Source: Verrucomicrobiota bacterium
Lineage (GTDB): Bacteria; Verrucomicrobiota; Verrucomicrobiia; Limisphaerales; UBA1096
Length of the DNA: 52,132 nucleotides
Assembly: GCA_030749225.1 (NCBI GenBank)
Contig: JASMKO010000116.1
Span: forward strand, 1 to 52,132
Direction: 5' to 3'
This document shows, one piece after another, positions 24,793 through 32,743 of this stretch; position 1 is the stretch's first letter; every line of letters begins with the position of its first letter. The notes under the pieces were generated by a model. That model did no database searches, had not been told where the DNA came from, and saw nothing but the letters and a program-made list of their open reading frames with translations. The translations under genes were made by a program, and so were the position numbers.

Positions 24793-26280
24793 ATGAGAAC
24801 TTGGTTGAAGCCGTTCGCAGCCCTGGCCCTCGCTGCTGTCCTGATCCCGCTTGGCCAGGCGCAGGAACTGGAGGCACAGGGCGCCACGCCGCTTGGTGAG
24901 GCCGGTGCGCAAAGGAAGGTGTACGTCGTGCCGGTGCGTGACGACATCATGCCGCCGATCCTCTACGTCATCCGGCGTGGTGTGAAGGAGGCGATGGCTG
25001 CTGAGGCCGACTGCCTCATCCTCGACATGGAGACCAACGGCGGTCGGGTGGATATCACCGAGGAGATTTTTGACATCGTCGGCAAGTTCAAGGGCGAGAC
25101 AGTTACCTACGTTAATAAAGACGCTTACTCCGCCGGGGCGTTCATTGCCGTGGCCACGCAGAAAATTTACATGGCACCGCAGAGCGTCATCGGGGCCGCC
25201 GCACCGATCATGATGGGGCCGACCGGCGGCGTATCCGAGATGCCGTCCACGATGGAGGTGAAAATCAACTCTGCAATCCGTGCCAGGATCCGTACGCAGG
25301 CCGAGAAAAACGGCTATGCCGTCGACGTGATCGAGGCGATGGTGGACAAGAGCAAAAAGCTCGAGCGCGACGGGAAGATCATCTGCGAGGAGGGCGATAT
25401 CCTCACCCTGACTAACCTGGAGGCCGAGGCTGGGTATGGCGAGGACAAGACTCCGCTGCTTTCCTCGGGTACGGTCGAGAGCATCGACGCGCTCATTGGC
25501 GAGTTGGGCTACGCCGGGGCGATACGGGTTGATGTCCAACCGCTCGGTGTGGAGCAGCTCGGCACATGGATCAACGCCATCAGCCCGCTGCTGCTGCTAA
25601 TTGGGATCATCGGCCTGTACATCGAGTTCAAGACACCTGGTTTCGGCGTGTTCGGGGCGATCGGCATTGCGTCCCTTGTGGTGTACTTCTTCGGCGGCTA
25701 CGTCTCCGGGCTGGCCGGCATCGAGTGGGTGGCTGTCTTCGTGCTGGGGGTGGTGCTGATGGCTGTGGAGTTGCTCTGGCTGCCGGGCACCCTTGTCGTC
25801 GGCGCGATCGGCGTGGTCTGCATGCTGATTGCTCTGGTGATGGGCATGACCGACATCTATCCGGATTTGCCGTGGTTCCCGGCCGGTGAGGGCGGGGGAG
25901 GCGAAGGCGTGCCGCAGGTCGAGGGCATCGACTTCGCGCTGCCGGATTTCTCCAAGCCGATCTTTGACCTGACGATCGCCTTTCTGCTGTCCATCCCGGT
26001 CATTTGGGCCTTGGGCAGATACCTGCCGCACACGGCCTTCTTCGCCAAGTTTGCCTCCGAGGCGGCCAGCGGGGTCGAGTCGGTGGCCGCTGTAGCCGCT
26101 GAGGTTGAGTCCCATCTGGGCCAGGTTGGCGAATCCACCACTCCCCTGAATCCCGGTGGCAAAGTGATGCTGGGCGACGACCTGTGTGACGTCGTGACAC
26201 AGGGCGAGATGATCGCCGCTGGTGCGCAGGTGAAGGTCATTGGCCACCGCGGGAGCGACCTGCTCGTCGTTGAGGCCTGA
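24793..26280 (+). CDS. NfeD-family membrane-bound ClpP-class serine protease
   Basis: The 495-residue product has a signal peptide (residues 1-24) and a ClpP-like protease domain (about 40-250: LDMETNGGRVD, then DAYSAGAFIAVA with the catalytic Ser). Four or five transmembrane helices follow (about 265-430), and a C-terminal NfeD OB-fold domain (GKVMLGDDLCDVV...VIGHRGSDLLVVE). This is the long NfeD1b type, generally thought to act with stomatin/SPFH proteins in membrane quality control, although no SPFH gene is in the window. Met 24793 is chosen because it begins the signal peptide. Confidence 0.92.
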   Translation: MRTWLKPFAALALAAVLIPLGQAQELEAQGATPLGEAGAQRKVYVVPVRDDIMPPILYVIRRGVKEAMAAEADCLILDMETNGGRVDITEEIFDIVGKFKGETVTYVNKDAYSAGAFIAVATQKIYMAPQSVIGAAAPIMMGPTGGVSEMPSTMEVKINSAIRARIRTQAEKNGYAVDVIEAMVDKSKKLERDGKIICEEGDILTLTNLEAEAGYGEDKTPLLSSGTVESIDALIGELGYAGAIRVDVQPLGVEQLGTWINAISPLLLLIGIIGLYIEFKTPGFGVFGAIGIASLVVYFFGGYVSGLAGIEWVAVFVLGVVLMAVELLWLPGTLVVGAIGVVCMLIALVMGMTDIYPDLPWFPAGEGGGGEGVPQVEGIDFALPDFSKPIFDLTIAFLLSIPVIWALGRYLPHTAFFAKFASEAASGVESVAAVAAEVESHLGQVGESTTPLNPGGKVMLGDDLCDVVTQGEMIAAGAQVKVIGHRGSDLLVVEA

Positions 26281-26304
26281 CCGCCTGTTCAAGCGGAAGA
26301 CCGG

Positions 26305-26748
26305 ATGAAAGGTGAGAGTGCCACCACGATCTATTTTGCCTACGGGTCGAACCTGTGTGCGGCGCAGATGGCCCGGCGCTGTCCCGGTGGCCAGGCGCTT
26401 GGCCAAGCGGCGTTGCACGACTGGCGATTCCTCATCAACACCCGGACTTATGCCACGATTGAGGCCAAGCTTGGCGCGGTGACTTACGGCGTGCTGTGGT
26501 CGCTGACGCCGGGGCATATTGCCGTGCTGGACGAGTACGAGGCGGTCGCCGAAGGGATGTACGACAAGGCCAGATTGATCGTGCAAAAGGACGGCGAGCC
26601 GGTCGAGGCGCTGGTGTACATCGATCCCATCTGCGCGCGGGGCCAACCGAGGCTGGACTACCTCCGAACAATCCTCGATGGCGCAGTCCACTTCGGCCTG
26701 CCGCCGGATTACATAGCAGATTTGAACCGGGATTGGGGCGGCTCGTAA
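26305..26748 (+). CDS. Gamma-glutamylcyclotransferase-like (AIG2/GGCT) protein
   Basis: The 147-residue product starts with FAYGSNLCAAQM, the diagnostic GGCT substrate-binding loop, and has LDEYEAV with the catalytic-type Glu and GVLWSLTP. Such enzymes form 5-oxoproline from gamma-glutamyl amines or peptides. The substrate here is unknown. It follows nfeD after 24 bp and ends 3 bp before the convergent peptidase gene. An exact palindrome (26398) encodes LGQA. Confidence 0.88.
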   Translation: MKGESATTIYFAYGSNLCAAQMARRCPGGQALGQAALHDWRFLINTRTYATIEAKLGAVTYGVLWSLTPGHIAVLDEYEAVAEGMYDKARLIVQKDGEPVEALVYIDPICARGQPRLDYLRTILDGAVHFGLPPDYIADLNRDWGGS

Positions 26749-26751
26749 GGA

Positions 26752-29667
26752 TTATTTTTGGGATGCGGGTGTGGCGAAAAGTTTGACACGTTCGCCTTTC
26801 CGCAGCACTTCGATTTCGACCGGCTTGCCGACTTTCACGGCATCGAGCGCATAGGTGTAGTCGTAAATGTTGGTGATTTTCTTGCCGCCGAATTGGACGA
26901 TGATGTCGCCTGCTTTCAATCCGGCTTTGTCCGCCGGGGCGCCGCCACGCACCCCGGAGAGAAGCACTCCCTCGATATCCTCCGAGGCGTAGTTGGGTAT
27001 GGTGCCAAGATAGACGCGGATTGCATCACGGCTGCCGCCTTGGTCGGATTTCTCGACCTTCACGTAGTCCGGCCGCACGCCCCCCTTGGCCAGGTCGCTG
27101 ACCATGCTCCCGGCAAATTTCGTGATACGATCGAGTCCCTCGAAATTGAGTGTGTTGGCGTCGTCGGCCGGCCGGTGATACTCCTCGTGGCTGCCGGTGA
27201 ACCAGGCCAGCACGGGGATGCCTTTCGGGTAAAACGAGGTTGTGTCCGTCGGCAGATACGGATCCTGCTGCAGCGTGAGGTCGAATCCGGCGACGATATT
27301 CCGGCGCTCAATCATTTTTTTCCACGCGTTGGAGGAGCCGACACCCTGCAGCGTGAGCTTATTATCGCGGAGTCGGCCGACCATGTCGAAATTCAGGTAG
27401 GCCACGACGTTGCTGAGGTTTACCGTCGGTTTGGCGGCATAACGGTCGGAGCCGATCAGGCCAAGTTCTTCGCCGGACCAGAAGCTGAAAATCACGCCAC
27501 GCTGAAACGCCTCCGGATGCGTCTCTCTCCGCTTGGCCAAGAGCGCAGCGATCTCGAGCAGCGTTGCCACGCCGGATGCGTTGTCGTCCGCGCCATTGTG
27601 CACCATGCCCTCCTCGCCTTTGATGCCGAACCCGCCGGTCTCGCCCCGGCCAAGGTGGTCGTAGTGCGCGCCGAGCATCACATACTCGGTCGACGCATTT
27701 TCCGCGGCCTGGCTGTTCGGGGGTATTAGCGCGACAAGGTTGCTGTCCTGTTGGCGAATGCGCTTCAGCGAGGTTTTGATTTTCAGGACGATGCCCGGCA
27801 GTGACAAGCCGTGGACGGCGTGCGGATTTTCTTTATCGAGCGATGACTGCAGTTGCTTCAGTGACTTGCCATAAAACTGCACAAGCGAGTTGCCGACCTC
27901 ACCGCTGATCGAAATCACCGGAAGGCCCGTCCCGGCCATGCTGGCGTCGAAGCTCAGCTTGGCCAACGTGCCGGGGTTGGGGGAGTTTGGGCCGGTGACA
28001 ACGAGCAGCGCCTTGGCCCCGTGGTTCCGCGCGATGAGTGCCTTGTAGCGGAGCCCGGCGTAACGGTTCAACTGCTGCCGGCGATCGACCGAGATGTCCT
28101 CCGGCACATAGCGCAGCACCATCACGATCTTGTCCTTCACATTCAGGTTGCCGTACGAGTCGTAGCCGACTCCCAGCTTCCCCGGTTTGGTCAGGCCGTA
28201 GCCGGCGAAGATGACCTCGCTTTCAATTTCGCCGTTGGCCGAGAAGGCCAGCGGCCGAAAATCGGTGCCCAACTCGAAGGCATGGTCGTCGCCGGTATGG
28301 CCCCGCAGGATCATCTTGTTTTCCGGTTTCAACAGTTCCACGCCGCCGGTGAACTCGAACAAGTGGTCGAAGTTATCCCGCTCGCAGCCAATCGGTTGAA
28401 GTCCGGCTTCGGACAGGCGTTGGCGGATGTAATCGGCTGCCTTGCGGATGCCCTCGCTGCCGGTGCGCCGGCCCTCCAGTTCGTCCGACGCGAGAAAGGT
28501 GACGTGCGCCTTCAGGTCGTCGGTCGAAACCTCTGGCGACAGGGCGGCTTGGCGGTCGGCACGTTCCGGCGCTTGGCCAAGCGCGGCCAACGCCCCGGCA
28601 TGATTCCACCTCGCTAGGAAGAGCTGCGACTGCTTTTCCGCCGTGGCGTTGGAGGTCCAGCACAACTGCGTGCCGTTGGGTGAGAATACCGGCAGCCCGT
28701 CAAACCCGGCGCGCTCGGTGATGCGAACTGGTTCGCGTTGGCCAAGCGCGTCAACGAGGTACAACTCAAAGTTGGTGAAGCCGAGCTTGTTGCTGGCGAA
28801 GATGATGTAGTCGCCCGAGGGATGAAAATACGGCGCCCACGACATCGAATCGAAGTGGGTGATTTTTTGCACGTCCGAGCCGTCGAGTTTCATCGTGTGG
28901 ATCTCCGCTACCGCACCGGACTTGTTGAACCGGCGCCAAACAATGCGCTGGCCGTCCGGCGAGAAAAACGGGCCGCCGTCGTAGCCGGGCGTACTGGTTA
29001 GTCGGGTCTGTCCCGAGCCGTCGGCGTTCATGATGTAAATTTCGCCAAAGTAAGACAGGTCGATCTCGCGCAGTTTTATTTCCTCCTTCGTCAAGTTGTC
29101 CGCGTAGGCGCTGCGTGTGGAACTGAAGACAATTTTTTTGCCGTTCGGCGAGTAACCGGCCTCGGCATCGTAGCCCCGGGCGGTCGTGAGTTGGCGGAGG
29201 TCGCTGCTGTCCGGGTTGGCGGTGAAGATGTCCATCGTCTCGTCGTAATCCCACGAGTACCGGCGTTGCTTGCCGGAGGCGCGGAAGTCGAGCTCCGCCT
29301 TCTGCTTGGCCTTGGCTTGCGGATCGTGATGCGTCGAGCCAAAGAGCACGCGCTTGCCGTCGGGGTGAAAAAACGCGCAGGTCGTTTTGCCGTGACCAGG
29401 TGAGACTCGGGCAGAGTCGCCGGTCTCAAAATCGAGCGTGTAAATCTGGTAGAACGGATTGCCGGTCTCGCGTTCGCTCTGAAAAATTAGCCTGGAGCCG
29501 TTGGCACTGAAATAACCCTCGCCACTGCGCCGCCCTTCAAAGGTCAATTGTCGCACGCGGGAGAGAAACGCCCTCTGACCGTCGGCAGCGTACGCGCCCG
29601 GCCAATCGGCGGCGAGCAGTACGGCGGCGAGCAGTACGACGGGTCGGATAAAAAAAAGGCCTTTCAC
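26752..29667 (-). CDS. Secreted TolB-propeller / M28 peptidase / PDZ fusion
   Basis: The roughly 971-residue product has a signal peptide (FFIRPVVLLAAVLLAADWPGAYA). A TolB/PD40-type beta-propeller follows (about 30-370: several FSPDGQRIVW/YSPNGKKIVF repeats), then an M28 zinc aminopeptidase domain with an inserted PA-like region. The zinc ligands are all visible: GAHYDHLG, NGADDNASG, FSFWSGEELG, NFDMVGR and YHRPADD. A C-terminal PDZ domain (GAPADKAGLKAGDIIVQFGG) completes it. GTG 29667 begins the signal peptide; TTG 29706 would add 13 residues. Its neighbours are unrelated. Confidence 0.92.
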   Translation of the reverse strand: MKGLFFIRPVVLLAAVLLAADWPGAYAADGQRAFLSRVRQLTFEGRRSGEGYFSANGSRLIFQSERETGNPFYQIYTLDFETGDSARVSPGHGKTTCAFFHPDGKRVLFGSTHHDPQAKAKQKAELDFRASGKQRRYSWDYDETMDIFTANPDSSDLRQLTTARGYDAEAGYSPNGKKIVFSSTRSAYADNLTKEEIKLREIDLSYFGEIYIMNADGSGQTRLTSTPGYDGGPFFSPDGQRIVWRRFNKSGAVAEIHTMKLDGSDVQKITHFDSMSWAPYFHPSGDYIIFASNKLGFTNFELYLVDALGQREPVRITERAGFDGLPVFSPNGTQLCWTSNATAEKQSQLFLARWNHAGALAALGQAPERADRQAALSPEVSTDDLKAHVTFLASDELEGRRTGSEGIRKAADYIRQRLSEAGLQPIGCERDNFDHLFEFTGGVELLKPENKMILRGHTGDDHAFELGTDFRPLAFSANGEIESEVIFAGYGLTKPGKLGVGYDSYGNLNVKDKIVMVLRYVPEDISVDRRQQLNRYAGLRYKALIARNHGAKALLVVTGPNSPNPGTLAKLSFDASMAGTGLPVISISGEVGNSLVQFYGKSLKQLQSSLDKENPHAVHGLSLPGIVLKIKTSLKRIRQQDSNLVALIPPNSQAAENASTEYVMLGAHYDHLGRGETGGFGIKGEEGMVHNGADDNASGVATLLEIAALLAKRRETHPEAFQRGVIFSFWSGEELGLIGSDRYAAKPTVNLSNVVAYLNFDMVGRLRDNKLTLQGVGSSNAWKKMIERRNIVAGFDLTLQQDPYLPTDTTSFYPKGIPVLAWFTGSHEEYHRPADDANTLNFEGLDRITKFAGSMVSDLAKGGVRPDYVKVEKSDQGGSRDAIRVYLGTIPNYASEDIEGVLLSGVRGGAPADKAGLKAGDIIVQFGGKKITNIYDYTYALDAVKVGKPVEIEVLRKGERVKLFATPASQK
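28569..28584. repeat. Extended 16-bp iterated palindrome in the M28 peptidase gene
   Basis: GCGCTTGGCCAAGCGC inside the coding sequence, at the linker between the propeller and the peptidase domain, where it supplies LGQA. Linker positions would tolerate such insertions easily. Confidence 0.9.
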
Positions 29668-29714
29668 GTCGCCGCTGGTTTTAGTTTCAATCGGGCTGTT
29701 TTTCAACTAAGAGC

Positions 29715-30836
29715 TTGGCCGTGCTCCGCATCGAGACGGTCGACAACCAGACACAACTCCGAGAGTTTGTCCGTTTACCGCTGCGCATATACGCCGGCGA
29801 CTCGCCGTGGGTGCCACCGGTTTGGCGCGAGGAGATCAAGCGCCTTGATCGCGCACGCGGCCCATTTTTTGAGCACTCCGACGCGGCACTGTTTCTCGCG
29901 CGGGACGCCGCCGGCCAGCCGGTTGGGCGGATTGCCGCGATCCGGTTCAACCGTCATCTCGAGGTGTATGACGACGGCGTCGGTTTCTTCGGGTTCTTCG
30001 AGTGTGTCAATGATGAGGCGGTGGCCGAGCGCCTATTTGCAGCGGCGGCGGAGTGGTTGCGTGGGCAGGGGCTCCGGCGCATGCGGGGACCGGCGAGCTT
30101 CACCATCAATGAGGAGATCGGACTGTTGATCGAGAATTTCGACGACCCGGCGACACTGCTCACAACGTGGAACCCACCCTACTACCGGCGGCTTGTCGAG
30201 TCGGCCGGCTTGGCCAAGGCGGAGGATTTGCTGGCGCGCGAGGTGGCGTTTGCTGATGTTGATTTGCGCTACCTTGAGCGTCTGGCCAAGGCCGGCGCGC
30301 GCAATGGTCGGGTGGCCATTCGCCGCGCGAACCTGTCGCGGCTTGAGGAGGAGATCGACATCCTGATGAAGGTTTACGACGAGGCGTGGCGTGAGAACTG
30401 GGGTGCGGTACCGTTCAGCCACGACGAGTTTCTGAAGTTGGCCGGTGAACTCAAGCCGTTTCTGCTGCCTGAGTGTACATTAATTGCCGAGCACGATGGC
30501 GAGCCGGTGGGCATCTGCGTGGCGATGCCGGATATCAACGTTGCGGTTAAGGCATGCGGCGGCCGGCTCGGGCCGATTGGCCTTCTGCGCTTCACGCTTG
30601 CACGCCGACGCATCGACCGGATACGCGGCTTGGTGGCGGGTGTGCTGAAGGAGCACCGTAACAAGGGCATCGAGTCGGCATTTGGGTCGCGAATCGCCCA
30701 TGCGCTGCTGTCGAGCCGCTACAGCCGAATCGAGTTCTCTTGGATGCTCGAGTCCAATTTCCGCGTACATCGTGTGCTGGAAAACTCGGGCGCAAAAGTG
30801 ACCAAGCGTTGGCGCGTCTACGAGCGTGGACTCTGA
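29715..30836 (+). CDS. GNAT-fold acetyltransferase-like protein
   Basis: A 373-residue soluble protein resembling the YghO-type, GNAT-related group: FVRLPLRIYAGDSPWVPPV at the N terminus, then RGPASFTINEEIGLLIENF and a C-terminal half with GLVAGVLKEHRNKGIESA (a GNAT-like acetyl-CoA loop) and WMLESNFRVHRVLENSGA. The substrate is unknown. No ATG is available; TTG 29715 or GTG 29721 is the start. It diverges from the M28 gene and overlaps the convergent pyrF tail by 19 bp. Confidence 0.75.
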   Translation: MAVLRIETVDNQTQLREFVRLPLRIYAGDSPWVPPVWREEIKRLDRARGPFFEHSDAALFLARDAAGQPVGRIAAIRFNRHLEVYDDGVGFFGFFECVNDEAVAERLFAAAAEWLRGQGLRRMRGPASFTINEEIGLLIENFDDPATLLTTWNPPYYRRLVESAGLAKAEDLLAREVAFADVDLRYLERLAKAGARNGRVAIRRANLSRLEEEIDILMKVYDEAWRENWGAVPFSHDEFLKLAGELKPFLLPECTLIAEHDGEPVGICVAMPDINVAVKACGGRLGPIGLLRFTLARRRIDRIRGLVAGVLKEHRNKGIESAFGSRIAHALLSSRYSRIEFSWMLESNFRVHRVLENSGAKVTKRWRVYERGL

Positions 30837-31699
30837 CTCCTAGCCCCCTGATGGACGACGTCTTTGTCGCAGTAGGGGCAGTGGTACAGACCTGTGGCCT
30901 GCTCGGTGGCGTCGAGCTTGAGGCTTTTGCCGCATTCGGCGCAGTCGACAACCTCCGGGATCGGCTCTGGGCGTTCGCCTTCGGGAACCAACTCGGGGTT
31001 GATTGAATGCAGAATCCCAATGGCGGCAGCCTTGGGATCGGCGGCACCGGTGATTGGGCGGCCTATAACCAGCGAGTTGGCTCCGGCTTGGATGGCCTCG
31101 GCCGGTGTCATGGTTCGTTTTTGGTCATTGGCCTTGCTTAACGCGGGGCGAATGCCGGGTGTGACCAGTTGAATCTCGTCGCCCAGCTCGGAGCGAAGCA
31201 TTTCAATTTCCTGGGGCGAACAGACCAGCCCTTTCAGCCCAGCACCGGTGGCCAGCTTGGCCAATCGCAGCACCTGTTCCTGCGCGCTGCCCTCGGTGCC
31301 CAACTCGGCGAGGTCGCCGTCGTCCATGCTGGTCAGAACGGTGACGGCAAGGACGAGCAGTGGCTCGGCCCGGAGCATGGCGGCTTGCTCGTGGGCGGCG
31401 TTACCGGCGGCGGCAAGCATCGCGCTGCCGCCGGAGGCGTGGACGGTGGTCATCTGCACGCCGAGGTCGGTGGCGGCGATGATGGCCTTGGCCACGGTGT
31501 TGGGGATGTCGTGCAGTTTAAGGTCGAGAAACACCTTCGCGCCGGTGCCGCGCAGCTTGCGGACAACATCCGGTCCGCCGCTGATGAAAAGCTGCTTGCC
31601 GACCTTGAACGCGCCGACGACCGGGGCCAGTTCCTCCGCGATTTTAAACGCCTTCTGCGGGCTGGGCAGGTCGAGTGCGACGATGATCGGATTTTCCAC
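30818..31699 (-). CDS. pyrF: Orotidine 5'-phosphate decarboxylase with a C-terminal zinc ribbon
   Basis: Last step of UMP synthesis. The 293-residue product has the class I OMPDC barrel: IVALDLPS, the catalytic DLKLHDIPNTV, VTPGIRP and a phosphate-binding VIGRPITGA (about residues 1-235). After it come about 55 residues with two Cys pairs (CAEC at 30932-30943 and CPYC at 30869-30880), spaced like a zinc ribbon, which is not part of normal PyrF. GTG 31699 is the start; upstream in-frame sequence lies in the LysR gene's 3' end. It follows the LysR gene by 31 bp in the same direction. Confidence 0.92.
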   Translation of the reverse strand: MENPIIVALDLPSPQKAFKIAEELAPVVGAFKVGKQLFISGGPDVVRKLRGTGAKVFLDLKLHDIPNTVAKAIIAATDLGVQMTTVHASGGSAMLAAAGNAAHEQAAMLRAEPLLVLAVTVLTSMDDGDLAELGTEGSAQEQVLRLAKLATGAGLKGLVCSPQEIEMLRSELGDEIQLVTPGIRPALSKANDQKRTMTPAEAIQAGANSLVIGRPITGAADPKAAAIGILHSINPELVPEGERPEPIPEVVDCAECGKSLKLDATEQATGLYHCPYCDKDVVHQGARSQSPRS

Positions 31700-31730
31700 G
31701 GCGGCAGTGTAGAGAGGCGTATCCTGTTTG

Positions 31731-32627
31731 TCAGGCGGTTTTGCCGGCGAGTGTTTGCTTGAGTTCCCCGACGTGGGACTTGATGCCGTCGACGAATGCC
31801 TTGAGCATCCCATCGAGTTCGCCCTGCCAAAGCACGCCGATCTTGAGCGCGGTAAAGCCGGGCAGAGGAAGGACGCGCACGCCCGGCACTCGCCGGGAGG
31901 CGGGCGGCTCGACGCCAAGCGCGATGCCGAAACCCTTGGTCGCGAGTAGCTCGGCGATGTCGAACGAGTTCACCTCCATCGAGGTGTGCCAATCCACGCC
32001 CAAATCGGCCAGGCCAGAGCGGAAGATTTTCGTCACCGGCTCATCTGGCGGGAGGCAGATGAGCGGCTCGGTTGGTTTTTTCGACTGAAACAGATCATCC
32101 GCCGACTGCATGGTGGACGACTGATGGGCCACCAGCACCAGGGGGATCTCGAGCAGCGCATGCGCCTCTATACCGGCCGGTGAATCCTTTTCGAGCACGG
32201 TTACTGCGACGTCGATTTCGCGTCCGAGCAGGGCGGCCTCCAGCGACGGTTGGTGGCCGGGCCGGAGCGACACGCGCAGGTCGGGTCTTTTTTTACGCAC
32301 GGCTTCCATGATGGTCGGCATGTAGTCGCGCAGAATGATGTGCGACGCGCCAACTCGCACTCGCTGTGATGCCCCACCGCGCAGGTCGTCGGCCATCTTG
32401 TTCAGGTTGCTGAAAAGCGGCTCGATGAAGGCGTATAGCTTCCGGCCAGAGTCGGTCAGCTTGAACGGACGGCGGTGGAACAGGATCGTGTCGAGATCCT
32501 CCTCGAGCAGCGCGATTTGCGCGCTCACTGCCGGTTGCTGGATGCCGTACGGGATGTTGCGCACGGCGTTGCTGATGCCCTCATGCCGGGCGACGTAGTA
32601 AAACAGTTCGAGATGGTGAACATTCAT
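31731..32627 (-). CDS. LysR-family transcriptional regulator
   Basis: The 298-residue product has an N-terminal winged helix-turn-helix (HHLELFYYVARHEGISNAV, then QQPAVSAQIALLEEDL, residues 1-60) and a periplasmic-binding-protein-like effector domain (about 90-290). LysR proteins usually bind their own promoter and a divergent gene; here the divergent neighbour is the PSD1-type cytochrome gene, which makes it a candidate target. No pathway enzyme nearby indicates the effector. ATG 32627 is chosen. Confidence 0.92.
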   Translation of the reverse strand: MNVHHLELFYYVARHEGISNAVRNIPYGIQQPAVSAQIALLEEDLDTILFHRRPFKLTDSGRKLYAFIEPLFSNLNKMADDLRGGASQRVRVGASHIILRDYMPTIMEAVRKKRPDLRVSLRPGHQPSLEAALLGREIDVAVTVLEKDSPAGIEAHALLEIPLVLVAHQSSTMQSADDLFQSKKPTEPLICLPPDEPVTKIFRSGLADLGVDWHTSMEVNSFDIAELLATKGFGIALGVEPPASRRVPGVRVLPLPGFTALKIGVLWQGELDGMLKAFVDGIKSHVGELKQTLAGKTA

Positions 32628-32661
32628 CGGGAGAAAGGTCTGGCTGCAGCGCAGTCTGCCA

Positions 32662-32671
32662 CTTGGCCAAG
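32662..32671. repeat. Iterated palindrome in the LysR/PSD1 divergent gap
   Basis: Exact CTTGGCCAAG followed by CGCG, 35 bp upstream of the LysR start and 73 bp upstream of the PSD1 start. The placement in a regulatory gap could matter, but the same motif is common inside genes, so a promoter role is not implied. Confidence 0.85.
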
Positions 32672-32743
32672 CGCGGGGCAATCCTGCCGCAGCATTGCAG
32701 ATTTGTGTTTTCATCCGGCGAAAACCGGGGTAGTATTATCGCT

